Source: CADCTB01 sp963768975 (lineage in GTDB: Bacteria; Actinomycetota; Acidimicrobiia; Acidimicrobiales; AC-14). Taken from it: DNA of 64,000 nt. The stretch is taken from assembly GCA_963768975.1 (NCBI GenBank), contig CAVYKB010000004.1, positions 38,883-102,882 of the forward strand, in the 5' to 3' direction. The notes below the pieces were generated by a model that was given only the letters and a program-made list of their open reading frames with translations, did not search any database and had not been told where the DNA came from. This document shows positions 17,297 through 26,110 of this stretch, one piece after another (positions within the stretch are counted from its first letter, which is position 1; every line of letters begins with the position of its first letter). The translations under genes were made by a program, and so were the position numbers.

Positions 17297-18526
17297 CTAC
17301 GGCGCCGTTGTCATCCGGATGGCCGAGGGCAGGGGGATGGCGATGTCGGTCGAGGTGCCGAAGAACACCGGGGCGTTGGCCGCAACGAACCAGGCGCCGG
17401 TCGACGGCCGATAGACGGCGCGGTCGGTGGTGCCGTTGCCGTCGTAGTCACCCGGCTGCGGCCGGTCGGTCGACAGGCCCAGGAACTGGGTTGCCTGGTT
17501 CTGTACGTACCAGCCGCCGACCGACGGCCGGAAGATCGCCTTGTCGGTGGTGCCGTTGCCGTCATAGTCGCCGGGGACGGGGATGTCGCTGTTGAGGCCG
17601 AAGAAGACGGTGGCCTGGCCGCTGACGTACCAGCCGCCGACCGACGGGCGGAACACGGCGACGTCGGCGTCGCCGTCGCCGTCGTAGTCGCCCGGCACCG
17701 GGACGTCCCCGTTCAGGCCCTGGAAGACGGTGGGCCCGTTTCGGATGTACCAGCCACCGACCGAGGGCCGGAAGATGGCGATGTCGCAGTCGCCGTCGCC
17801 GTCGTAGTCGGCGGGAACGGGGATGTCGCCGGTGAAGCCGAAGAAGACCGTGGCCTGGCCGTCGATGAACCAGCCGCCGACCGACGGCCGGAACACGGCC
17901 GCGTCGACGTTGCCGTCCCCGTCGTAGTCGCACGCCACCGGGATGTCTCCGGCCTGACCGAGGAACACGGTGGGCTGGTTGCGGATCAGCCACTGCCCGT
18001 CCCGGTACACCGAGATGTCGGTGGTCCCGTTCCCGTCGAAGTCGGCGGGCACGTCGGTGCCGGCGTTGCCGCCGCCGGCGAAGGACAGCGTATGCCAGGA
18101 CAGGAAGTTCCCGGTGGTGGAAACGGCTTGGACGTAGCACTGGGTTTCGGGGGTGTTGCAGTCGATGGTGGCGCCGCTGCCCGCCTCGGCGAAGGTGCGG
18201 CTCACGGTGACCGAAGTGGTGAAGGTGCCGGCGCCGTTGCTCTCGAAGTTGCCGAGGACGCCGGAGAGGGCGGTGGTGCCGTTGGGCAGTTCCGCCGCCT
18301 GCACGATGAGGCCGGCGACGCCGACGCCATTGCTGGCGAACCCGGCACCCGTGACGGTGATCAGCTGCGAAGCGGGGAGGTTCTGCCCGTCACTCGGGGC
18401 GACCTCTACGGTGACGCCGGGCTGGTCGGCGGATTGCGGCGTGGCGAGGGCGACGCCCCCGCCGGTCACCGCCAAGGCGATAATCAGCGCGAGCCCTGCT
18501 CTTCTGCGGCGTACGAGGCGATTCAT
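17297..18526 (-). CDS. Secreted FG-GAP/VCBS-repeat protein
   Basis: A 409-residue protein from ATG 18526, with an Arg-rich signal peptide (MNRLVRRRRAGLALIIALAV). An N-terminal beta domain (about 40-180) has two Cys (DCNTPETQC). Then come about five tandem 47-residue repeats of the form VFFGLxxDIPVPGDYDGDGxxDxAVFRPSVGGWYV, with D-x-D-x-D Ca2+-binding loops of the FG-GAP/VCBS propeller class. It is probably a cell-surface or released binding protein. The repeats are nearly identical to those at the end of the 23690-26050 protein, with the same terminal P-L-P-S-A-x-R motif. Confidence 0.88.
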   Translation of the reverse strand: MNRLVRRRRAGLALIIALAVTGGGVALATPQSADQPGVTVEVAPSDGQNLPASQLITVTGAGFASNGVGVAGLIVQAAELPNGTTALSGVLGNFESNGAGTFTTSVTVSRTFAEAGSGATIDCNTPETQCYVQAVSTTGNFLSWHTLSFAGGGNAGTDVPADFDGNGTTDISVYRDGQWLIRNQPTVFLGQAGDIPVACDYDGDGNVDAAVFRPSVGGWFIDGQATVFFGFTGDIPVPADYDGDGDCDIAIFRPSVGGWYIRNGPTVFQGLNGDVPVPGDYDGDGDADVAVFRPSVGGWYVSGQATVFFGLNSDIPVPGDYDGNGTTDKAIFRPSVGGWYVQNQATQFLGLSTDRPQPGDYDGNGTTDRAVYRPSTGAWFVAANAPVFFGTSTDIAIPLPSAIRMTTAP

Positions 18527-18606
18527 GGGGGCCATTCTGACCGTTGCCGCACCCTCTTGCACAGGAATGCCGCAGTTCAGGTCCGTTCTCGCCTGCGGCG
18601 AGGGAC

Positions 18607-19230
18607 TCAGTGGCCCCGTCGGGCCCATTCTTCTATGTGCGCCGATTCGGCTCCGATCGAGGTCGAATCGCCGTGGCCGGTGTGGACCACGGTGTCGGGC
18701 GGCATGTACAGGAACAGCCGGCGCAGCGACTCGATGATCGTCGGGAAGTCCGAGTAGGACCGCCCGGTGGCGCCGGGGCCGCCCTGGAAGAGCGTGTCGC
18801 CGCTGAACAGCACGCCCGTCTCACCCAGGTGGAGGCACACGCCACCCGGCGAGTGGCCGGGCGTGTGCCAGACCTGGAGCAGGGTTCCGCCCATCTGGAG
18901 CACATCCCCGTGGGCCAGCTCGATCTCGGGCCCCCGGCCGGGGTGCACGACGTCCCAGAGCATGCGGTCGGCCGGGTGGAGGGCGATGGGGGCGCCGGTG
19001 GCCTCGGCCACCTCCACCGCGGCGTTGATGTGGTCGTTGTGGCCGTGGGTGCACACGATGCCGTCAAGCCGGCGGTCGCCGACGGCCTCGATGATGGCGC
19101 CGGCGTCGTGGGGGGCGTCGATGACGACCACCCGCTCGTCGTTGCCGACGAGCCAGACGTTGTTGTCGACCTCGTAGTCCTTCCCGTCGAGGGTGAAGAT
19201 GCCCGACGTGACAACTCTGTCGACTCTCAC
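18607..19230 (-). CDS. MBL-fold metallo-hydrolase
   Basis: A 207-residue metallo-beta-lactamase-fold protein. From GTG 19230 it begins VRVDRVVTSGIFTLDGKDYEVDNN, the familiar start of a common actinobacterial MBL family. Metal ligands are visible: THGHNDH (HxHxDH), HTPGHSPGG (His), FSGDTLF (Asp) and a final HTGHGDST (His). It most resembles glyoxalase II-type or persulfide-dioxygenase-like hydrolases; the substrate is unknown. The frame continues open upstream into the reductase region, but the GTGA overlap with the predicted reductase stop supports a separate start at 19230. Confidence 0.87.
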   Translation of the reverse strand: MRVDRVVTSGIFTLDGKDYEVDNNVWLVGNDERVVVIDAPHDAGAIIEAVGDRRLDGIVCTHGHNDHINAAVEVAEATGAPIALHPADRMLWDVVHPGRGPEIELAHGDVLQMGGTLLQVWHTPGHSPGGVCLHLGETGVLFSGDTLFQGGPGATGRSYSDFPTIIESLRRLFLYMPPDTVVHTGHGDSTSIGAESAHIEEWARRGH

Positions 19231-20461
19231 CGGTAGGCCCCCGATCCGCTGGAACATGCCGCGGTGCCAGCGGCTGGGTGTGATGACGGCCGCCCGCGGG
19301 TAGTCCTCGAACAGCCAGCGCCCGAAGTTGCGGCGGGTCCAGTCGCTGGATCCGGCTACCCGCAGGGCGATGCGGACCCCCTTGCGGTGGCTCAGGGCCC
19401 GGCTCAGCAGCCGGGCCAGCCGGTGGTCGGCGAACAGCTCGTGCTCCACGGCGCGTCTGATAGGTCGTCGCCACTTCGTAACCCAGCTCCCGGCCGCTCG
19501 GGCCCAGGCCAGCCAGGACCGCCTCGGCGGCCCTGCGCCCGGTCAGGAGGGCCTGGGCGATGCCCTCGCCGGTCATCGGGTCGGTGGCGCAGGCCGCATC
19601 GCCGACGAACAGCGCCCGCCCGCCGCCGGCGGTCAGCGGGACCTTGTCGACCCGGGCCGGGATGGGCCAGGCCTTGTGGACGCCCTCGGGGGTCGCATCG
19701 GGCCCCAGCACGTCGCGGATCGCCGGCCGGGCCAGCAGGTCGGGCCACATGTCCTTCATCTCCCGGATGGGTATGCCGGCGTCGCGCTGGATCCCGAAGC
19801 CGACGTTGGCCCGCCCGCCGGGAAGCGGGAACGACCAGGCGTAGCCGGGCAGGAGGTCCGCCTCGAACCAGATCCAGAGGCCGGCGCCGGCCGGCCCGAC
19901 GCCGGAGAAGTACTGGCGGAAGGCGTGCCAGTCGCCCAGGTACCCGGGCTCGTTGGCGCCGAGGGCCTTGCGCAGCGGCGACCATGCGCCGTCGGCCCCG
20001 ATGGCGTAAGGGGTCGTGACGGCGCCCAGGCCGTCGACGTCGAGCTCCAGGCCGCCGGGCACTGCGCGGGCACCCGTCAGGGAGTGCCCGTCGGCGACCT
20101 TGACGCCGGCGGCCCGGGCCACGTCGAGCAGGGCGGCGTCGAGCTGGGCCCGAGGGGCGACGGCCGCGTACAGGCCGCCGTCGGGCAGGGGGAACGAGAC
20201 ACTGCGGCCCACCGGCGACCGGACGAACACCTCGTGGACGGGCTGCCAGTCCGGCACGGCGTCGGGCCGGAGCCCCAGGCCTTCGAGCTGGCGGAGGGCA
20301 TCGGCCGTGAGGCCGTCGCCGCAGCATTTGTCCCGGGGGAAGCGGGCCTTGTCGAGCAGCAGGACGGGCGCTCCCGCCCGGGCCAGGGTGATGGCCGCGG
20401 CGGCGCCGGCGGGGCCACCGCCGACGACGACGATCGGCTCGCCGGCCGGCGACTCAGCCAA
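19227..20461 (-). pseudogene. Geranylgeranyl reductase-family flavoprotein, interrupted by two single-base indels
   Basis: It starts at ATG 20461 with a Rossmann FAD motif, VVVGGGPAGAAAAI. The motif GDGLTADAL, the Y-L-G-D-W-H-A-F-R region and GDAACATDPMTGEGI are typical of the geranylgeranyl reductase/MenJ family that saturates isoprenoid chains. The frame is lost near 19458, and the expected C-terminus (HELFADHRLARLL through DWTRRNFGRWLFEDYPR) continues in a second frame. Removing the T at 19458 joins them as T-T-Y-R-R-A-V-E-H. Removing one C of the run 19238-19242 then gives the usual ending G-A-Y-R-stop, with TGA overlapping the next gene's GTG. So the gene is essentially intact apart from two one-base insertions; sequencing error is likely. 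Confidence 0.82.
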
Positions 20462-20840
20462 CGGCGCGAGCCAGCTTGTGGCCGGCGGCGGCGGTTCCCA
20501 GGGCGGCGCCGAGCATCAGGACGGCGCGGGCCCGGGGGAGGTGCTTGAAGGTCAGGAGGATGGCGACGGCGTCGGCCACGTCGGCCAGCATGGCCGCTTC
20601 CAGCCAGCCCCGCACGGGCGTGCCGTGCTTCTGGGCGAAGAGGACGCCGAGCCCGAGGCTGATGTCGCGCCCGCCGGTGGACCGGGCCAGCATCTTGAGG
20701 AGGGCGGCGTCGCCGGCTGTGTCGGCCGGCCTCCCCGGCCACGCCCGCAGCGCCAGCCCGGGGAACAGGCTGTACCCGACGCCCAAGCCGATCCGCCCCA
20801 GCCCGACCGCCTTGACCACGTCCTGCTCATCCATCTTCAT
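20454..20840 (-). CDS. Small multi-pass membrane protein
   Basis: A 128-residue hydrophobic protein from ATG 20840. It has three to four probable membrane segments: VGLGRIGLGVGYSLFPGLAL, DISLGLGVLFA, AMLADVADAVAILLTF and AVLMLGAALGTAAAG. It resembles small uncharacterised integral membrane proteins found near oxidoreductases, but I recognise no named family. Its stop overlaps the reductase start by 8 nt, so the two are co-translated, and a membrane-partner role for isoprenoid reduction is possible. That link is inference from position only. Confidence 0.68.
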   Translation of the reverse strand: MKMDEQDVVKAVGLGRIGLGVGYSLFPGLALRAWPGRPADTAGDAALLKMLARSTGGRDISLGLGVLFAQKHGTPVRGWLEAAMLADVADAVAILLTFKHLPRARAVLMLGAALGTAAAGHKLARAVG

Positions 20841-20870
20841 CGTCGCTCCTCCCGCCGGCGTGCTCTACTC

Positions 20871-22565
20871 CTACTCACACTTCACACCCTCTTCCGGCGA
20901 GTAGAGGCCGGTGAACCGGTCGGTGGTCTTGCGCCCATCCACGTAGGTCCGGGTCCGTTCGGTCGTCACCGCGGTACACACGCCCTTCATCTCCCTGGTC
21001 TGGTTGGTCTGCTCGCCGCTCACGTACTTGGTCGAGTACATCGTGACCGTGATCGACGTGGCCGTGTACGTCGGCCAGATCAGCACGCCATAGGGGGTGT
21101 TGTTGCGGATGCGCACGTCGGGCGAGGGAAAGGAAATGGTCGACTCCCGACCGTAGGGGTAGCGGGCGATGTAAATGCCGTGCATGTAGTAGCTGGGAAT
21201 GTCGAGGCCGGCGAAGAAGGCGGCGTTGAAGATGGTGGTGGCGAACTGGGAGATACCGCCACCGACGTCCTCGGTGAACTTGTACTCGTGGTCGATGACC
21301 GGCGCCGGCACGAACCCGTTGGCGGTGGTCCGCCGGCCGACGTAGTCGTTGACCGAGAACGTCGCCCCCGGGGCGATCAACGCGCCCCGGATGAGGTCCG
21401 AGATGCGGTGGATGTTCTGCACGCGGGGCTCGCCGGCGGCGTGGTTGGTGGTGAAGGTGCCGATCGGTTCGACGATGCCCAGCTTGCGGGCCGCCTCCTC
21501 GTCCCGGGACGGCGGCACCGGCTTCAGTGGCAGCGGGATCGCCGTGTCGGCCGAGGCCCGGTTCAGCAACGCCGACTGGATCGCCGCCGTCGCGCCGGCC
21601 GCGCAGCAGCCGCTGCCCGCTTTGGCCGGCGTGATCGACACCCGACCGCCGCTGACGGTGAACCCGGCGTTGACCGGCTCTACCGCCGGCTCCGGGAAGA
21701 GCTCCGCCAGGGCTTCGGGTGCGCCGGACGCGTCGACGACGAGCTTCAGCTCCTCGCCGGTGGCCTGGGTCCGGAACCATCCCCGCACCACCGGCGCCGG
21801 CACCGTGGCCGTCTCCGACCCCGCGCTCACCGGCAAACCGGCGGCGGCGAGCGCCTCGGCCCGGTCGGCGAGGCGCTTGGCGTCGTCGAGCGGGAACCGC
21901 GGCGGGACGCTGTCGCGGTCGACGGAGATCCGCAGCGGGACGCCCTTCGGCCCCGCCTTCTTCAACCCGGCCAGCACCGACGGCGCGGAGATGCCCCGCC
22001 CCGGCTCGCCCGGCTTGGGAACCACCCTGTCGTTCTGCACCATGACCGAGGGCTCGACCGGGGGAATGCGCCTGGGGTCGCGCTCGGTGACGATGCGGGC
22101 CATGGCCTGCTGGTCGAGGTCGATCCGCACCGGCGCCGGCCGCTCGACCACGAAGCTGCGAACCCAGTCCCAGATCCGCCCGACGACGTTCCCGGAGCGG
22201 CCGACGGCCATGGCATCGGCCGCGGTGCGGGCCGTGTCGACCGACAGGCCCAGTTCGGGCGCCGACGCTTCGAAGCCGCCCTCGGGCGCCTCCACCACGA
22301 CGGCTGCCTCCCGGTACTGCCCAGCCAGGCTGGCAACGGCCGCATCGAGCTCGGCCGCCTCCATGCCGGCGATGGACTGCCCGGCCAGGGTGACCTTGCG
22401 ACCGACCTTGTCCTCCGACAGCCTCGTTTCGAGGGCCCAGAGACCGCCGAGCACCACGACGAGGAGGCCGGCCACGGCCAGGCCCCGGACCACCCGCCGG
22501 CCGGCGCGGCGGTGGCGGGGCGGCTGGACTACGGGCAGTTGCCCGGTCGCCTCCAGCTGATCCAT
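20871..22565 (-). CDS. VanW-family cell-envelope protein
   Basis: A 564-residue protein from ATG 22565. Residues about 18-50 hold a basic stretch and one membrane segment (VVRGLAVAGLLVVVLGGLWAL). The extracellular part has two peptidoglycan-binding-4-like regions (about 60-330) and a C-terminal VanW domain (about 370-550), with TNHAAGEPRVQNIHRISDLI, ALIAPGATFSVNDYVGRRT and EDVGGGISQFATTIFNAAFF. The CC pair in GSGCCAAGA may be oxidised. VanW proteins accompany glycopeptide resistance but are widespread and of unknown activity. The gene is divergent from gmd, with 54 bp between starts. Confidence 0.9.
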   Translation of the reverse strand: MDQLEATGQLPVVQPPRHRRAGRRVVRGLAVAGLLVVVLGGLWALETRLSEDKVGRKVTLAGQSIAGMEAAELDAAVASLAGQYREAAVVVEAPEGGFEASAPELGLSVDTARTAADAMAVGRSGNVVGRIWDWVRSFVVERPAPVRIDLDQQAMARIVTERDPRRIPPVEPSVMVQNDRVVPKPGEPGRGISAPSVLAGLKKAGPKGVPLRISVDRDSVPPRFPLDDAKRLADRAEALAAAGLPVSAGSETATVPAPVVRGWFRTQATGEELKLVVDASGAPEALAELFPEPAVEPVNAGFTVSGGRVSITPAKAGSGCCAAGATAAIQSALLNRASADTAIPLPLKPVPPSRDEEAARKLGIVEPIGTFTTNHAAGEPRVQNIHRISDLIRGALIAPGATFSVNDYVGRRTTANGFVPAPVIDHEYKFTEDVGGGISQFATTIFNAAFFAGLDIPSYYMHGIYIARYPYGRESTISFPSPDVRIRNNTPYGVLIWPTYTATSITVTMYSTKYVSGEQTNQTREMKGVCTAVTTERTRTYVDGRKTTDRFTGLYSPEEGVKCE

Positions 22566-22619
22566 CCGCGACAGGCTACGGGTTGGGGAGGTCGTCGTCG
22601 GAGCGGCTAGCGTCGTTCG

Positions 22620-23612
22620 GTGCCTCCCAGAGCGTTGATCACCGGAATCACCGGCCAAGACGGCCGCTACATGGCCCAGCTGTTGGTCGAGAAGGGCTAC
22701 GACGTCTTCGGCATGGTCCGCGGCCAGGCGAACCCCAAGATCCGCATGGTGCAGGAGGAGACTCCCAAGCTGGAGCTCGTCGAGGGCGACCTCCAGGACC
22801 TGTCGTCACTGATCGCCGCCGTCGAGCAGGTCCAGCCCGACGAGGTCTACAACCTCGGCGCCATCAGCTTCGTGGCCCTTTCGTTCCGCCAGGCCGAGCT
22901 CACCGCCGACATCACCGGCCTCGGCGTGCTGCGGATGCTCGAGGCCGTGCGCATCGTGGGCGGAGCGAACAACCGCATCCGCTTCTACCAGGCCAGCTCG
23001 TCGGAGATGTTCGGCAAGGTCCGGGAGACGCCGCAGACGGAGATGACCCCCTTTCACCCCCGCTCGCCCTACGGGGCGGCGAAGGTCTTCGGCCACTACA
23101 TCACGGTGAACTACCGGGAGTCCTACGACCTCTTCGCCACCTCGGGCATCTGTTTCAACCACGAGTCACCCCGGCGGGGCCTGGAGTTCGTGACCCGCAA
23201 GGTCACCAACGGTGTGGCCCGAATCAAGCTGGGCCTCCAGGAGAAGCTGACCCTGGGGAACCTCGACGCGGCCCGGGACTGGGGCTACGCCGGCGACTTC
23301 TGCGAGGCCATGTGGCTGATGCTCCAGCAGGAGACACCCGAGGACTACGTGATCGCTACCGGCGAGACCCACAGCATCCGCGAGCTGCTGGACCTGTCAT
23401 TCGCCGCCGCCGAGATCGACGACTGGGAGCACCTGGTGGAGAGCGACCCCCGCTTCACCCGCCCGGCCGAGGTCGACATCCTCACCGGCGACGCGTCCAA
23501 GGCGCGGGCCCAGCTCGGGTGGAAGCCCAAGGTGGACTTTCCCGAGCTGGTCCGGATGATGGTGGCGTCGGACCTGGAGATCGAGGCGGGCGACCCCAGC
23601 CGCCGGACCTAG
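22620..23612 (+). CDS. gmd: GDP-mannose 4,6-dehydratase
   Basis: A 330-residue extended short-chain dehydrogenase that converts GDP-mannose to GDP-4-keto-6-deoxymannose, the entry to GDP-fucose, rhamnose or perosamine. GTG 22620 gives VPPRALITGITGQDGRYMAQLL, with the Gmd-type nucleotide loop (GITGQDG). YQASSSEMFG supplies the catalytic Ser/Thr region, and SPYGAAKVFGHYI holds the YxxxK pair; the FNHESPRRGLEFVTRK motif is diagnostic for Gmd. No partner sugar genes are adjacent, so the final sugar is unknown. Confidence 0.94.
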   Translation: MPPRALITGITGQDGRYMAQLLVEKGYDVFGMVRGQANPKIRMVQEETPKLELVEGDLQDLSSLIAAVEQVQPDEVYNLGAISFVALSFRQAELTADITGLGVLRMLEAVRIVGGANNRIRFYQASSSEMFGKVRETPQTEMTPFHPRSPYGAAKVFGHYITVNYRESYDLFATSGICFNHESPRRGLEFVTRKVTNGVARIKLGLQEKLTLGNLDAARDWGYAGDFCEAMWLMLQQETPEDYVIATGETHSIRELLDLSFAAAEIDDWEHLVESDPRFTRPAEVDILTGDASKARAQLGWKPKVDFPELVRMMVASDLEIEAGDPSRRT

Positions 23613-23689
23613 CCGAGCCCCGGTCTGGGCGTTTCGCGGCGGACTACCGCACCGGATCGCCCGTACTCGGCGGGGCGGCTAGCCGGAGG

Positions 23690-26050
23690 TTACGGGAAGA
23701 ACGCCTGGCGGGTGGCACTGGGCAACGGCAGCGGCCGGTCGCCGCTGAGCCCAAAGAACACCGGCGCCGCCGCCCCCACGAACCAGGCGCCGGTCGCGGG
23801 CCGGAACACCGCCCGCTCCGCGGTGCCATTTCCGTCGTAGTCGGCCGCAATCGGGATGTCGCCGCTCAACCCCAGGAACTGGGTGGCCTGGTCCCTGACG
23901 TACCAGCCGCCCACCGAGGGCCGGAACACGGCAAAGTCGGCGGTGCCGTTCCCGTCGTAGTCGGCTCGGACAGGGATGTCGTTGTTGAGCCCGAAGAACA
24001 CCGTGGCCTGCCCGCTGCGGTACCAGCCGCCGACCGACGGGCGGAAGACGGCGATGTCCACCGTCCCATTGCCGTCGTAGTCGGCGGGCACGGGGATGTC
24101 CTCGTTCAGCCCGTGGAAGACGGTGGCCGCGTTCGCCCGGTACCAGCCCCCGATCGACGGACGGAATACCGAGGGGTCGCAGGTACCGTTCCCGTCGAAG
24201 TCGGCCGGCACGGGAACGTCGCCGCTGGCCCCGAGGAACACGGTGGCCTGGTCCTTGATCAGCCAGGCGCCGGCGGAGGGCCGGAAGACGGCGATGTCGG
24301 CTGTGCCGTTCCCGTCGTAGTCGCAGGGGACGGGAATGTCGCCGGCGGCGCCGAACGGGGTCGTGGCCCCATTGCGCACGTACCATGTGTTGTTCGACGG
24401 CCGGAACACCGCGATGTCCGCGTCACCGTCGCCGTCGAAGTCGGCCATTGGGCGGCTGGGCGAGTAGGCGGTCCGCCCGAACACGAACACGTCGTCGGCC
24501 CCATTGGGGTCGGACTGGCCGGCCACGAGGTTGGATGCCAGCGATGAGAAGGCAACGACCGATCCATCGGCGCTGATGGCCGGCGACCCGCTGGCGCCGT
24601 TGCCGGTGGTGAAGGTGTTCGCAGGGACGTGGGAGACCAAGGTCAGCGCACCGTTGGCCCGGGCGAACAGGAACGTGTCGTCGGCGCCGTTGGTGTCGTT
24701 CGAGGAGATCAGATCAGTGGCCAGTGAGGAGAAGGCCACAAAGCTTCCGTCGCCGCTGATCTCGTGGGACCCGCTCGGGCCGGCCGCGGTGCTGATCGAT
24801 GACAGATTGTTGTGCGACACGAGCGTCAGCTCCCGGGTGGCGCGGGAGTAGAGGAACACGTCGAAAGTGCCGTTGACGTCGGTTCCGTGGGCGAGATCAC
24901 TCGCCCTCGAGCCGAAGGCCACGTATGCGCCGTCGGTGCTGATCCGGGGCCGCTCGCTGAAGGCGTCCCCCGTAAACGCCACGGTGGCGACGTTGTGCGA
25001 CACGAGGTCGACCGCCTGGGTGTTGCGGGCGTAGATGAACACGTCCCGGGATTCCCCGTTGACGTCGGACACGCCGGCCACCAGGTTCGTGGCGTACGAC
25101 TCGAACGCCACGAACGCCCCGTCGCCACTGATCGTAGGCGAGCCCCCGGTATTATTGCCCGCAGTGGCGGCGCCGGCCGGGACGTGGGAGACCAGCGTCA
25201 CCACTCCCGTCGATCGACTGAACAGGAAGACGTCGCCGCCGTTGTTGGCGTCGATCTGACCGGCCACCAGGTTGGTTGCGTGCGAGACGAAGGCGACGAA
25301 GCCGCCGTCGGCGCTGATCGTCGGGTTGTAGTTGATTCCGTTCGGTTGTGACGCCGCGCCCGTCGAGCCGTGCGACACGGTGGTGAGCGCCCCGTTGGCG
25401 CGGGCGAACAAGTACACGATCCCGCCACCGACGAAGGTGACGAAGGCGCCGTCGGCATTGACGGAGAACCCGTCGAGCTCGTAGGCACCCGCCGCCGTGG
25501 TGAGGCTGCCGTCGGTGTGCGACACGAGCACGGTGGCGCCGGTGGCGCGCGAGTACAGGAAGAGGTCGTGGGCGCCGTTGGCGTCGCTCTGTCCGGCAAC
25601 CAGATTGGTCGAGGTGGACGCAAAAACCACGTAATTGCCGTCGGTGCTGATGACGGGGAGGGTGCTCTCGCCGTTCCCCGCTGTTGTGGCCGCGGTGGCG
25701 GTCCGGGAGACGAGGGTGACCGTCCCGGTGGCTCGTGACCACAGAAAGATGTCGGTGGTGCCGTTGGTGTCCGACTGACCGGGGATCACGTTGGTTGCCG
25801 TCGACTGAAAGACCACGAAGGCGCCGTCGGCGCTCGCCCTTGGCGTCGTGCTCGAACCGACTGGTGTCGTGGTGGACCCGACGGGCGAGTGCGAGACCAG
25901 CGTCACTGCGCCGGCGGGCGCCGACGCCGCAGGACCCATCGTGGCCAGGGAGGTGGCCACGAGCAACGGTGTCACCCAGGCGGCGGCCAGTCGCCGGCGA
26001 CGCAGCCTTGCGGTTGTCGGCGGCCTGTTCGTTCTCCTGGCCTTGTTCAA
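23690..26050 (-). CDS. Secreted PD40/TolB-like propeller plus FG-GAP repeat protein
   Basis: A 786-residue protein from ATG 26050. It has a basic signal peptide (RRRRLAAAWVTPLLVATSLA). Residues about 50-510 hold seven to eight PD40-like repeats of the form ISxDGxFVAFxSxATNLVxGQSDxNGxxDVFLYxR, as in TolB-type propellers. Residues about 520-780 hold five to six FG-GAP repeats with VFFGL, DYDGNGTxD and FRPSVGGWY. The protein ends PSATRQAFFP. It is probably exported and Ca2+-binding. The C-terminal propeller shares near-identical repeat units with the 17297-18526 protein, so domain shuffling or gene conversion is plausible. Confidence 0.9.
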   Translation of the reverse strand: MNKARRTNRPPTTARLRRRRLAAAWVTPLLVATSLATMGPAASAPAGAVTLVSHSPVGSTTTPVGSSTTPRASADGAFVVFQSTATNVIPGQSDTNGTTDIFLWSRATGTVTLVSRTATAATTAGNGESTLPVISTDGNYVVFASTSTNLVAGQSDANGAHDLFLYSRATGATVLVSHTDGSLTTAAGAYELDGFSVNADGAFVTFVGGGIVYLFARANGALTTVSHGSTGAASQPNGINYNPTISADGGFVAFVSHATNLVAGQIDANNGGDVFLFSRSTGVVTLVSHVPAGAATAGNNTGGSPTISGDGAFVAFESYATNLVAGVSDVNGESRDVFIYARNTQAVDLVSHNVATVAFTGDAFSERPRISTDGAYVAFGSRASDLAHGTDVNGTFDVFLYSRATRELTLVSHNNLSSISTAAGPSGSHEISGDGSFVAFSSLATDLISSNDTNGADDTFLFARANGALTLVSHVPANTFTTGNGASGSPAISADGSVVAFSSLASNLVAGQSDPNGADDVFVFGRTAYSPSRPMADFDGDGDADIAVFRPSNNTWYVRNGATTPFGAAGDIPVPCDYDGNGTADIAVFRPSAGAWLIKDQATVFLGASGDVPVPADFDGNGTCDPSVFRPSIGGWYRANAATVFHGLNEDIPVPADYDGNGTVDIAVFRPSVGGWYRSGQATVFFGLNNDIPVRADYDGNGTADFAVFRPSVGGWYVRDQATQFLGLSGDIPIAADYDGNGTAERAVFRPATGAWFVGAAAPVFFGLSGDRPLPLPSATRQAFFP

Positions 26051-26110
26051 CGCCCCCCCTTGCTCCGACGCAAATTCAGCCCGGAGCGGCCGAGAGGGCC
26101 GTGTGGGGGC

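Noticed and set aside
17297..18526. CRISPR-like array from regular repeats
   Set aside because: The repeats are about 140 bp, in frame, and encode the FG-GAP motif; spacers are not unique sequences.
18607..19449. A single 280-residue fusion of reductase C-terminus and MBL hydrolase
   Set aside because: The reductase ending G-A-Y-R-stop, overlapping a GTG start, is restored by removing one C at 19238-19242, so two genes are more likely than a fusion.
20016..22610. 864-codon plus-strand open frame opposite the VanW gene
   Set aside because: It is a shadow of the minus-strand gene: composition is Arg/Pro/Gly-rich with no motif, and the VanW frame on the other strand has clear domains.
22583..24547. 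654-codon plus-strand frame over gmd and the FG-GAP gene
   Set aside because: Runs through gmd in the wrong frame and then antisense to the FG-GAP repeats.
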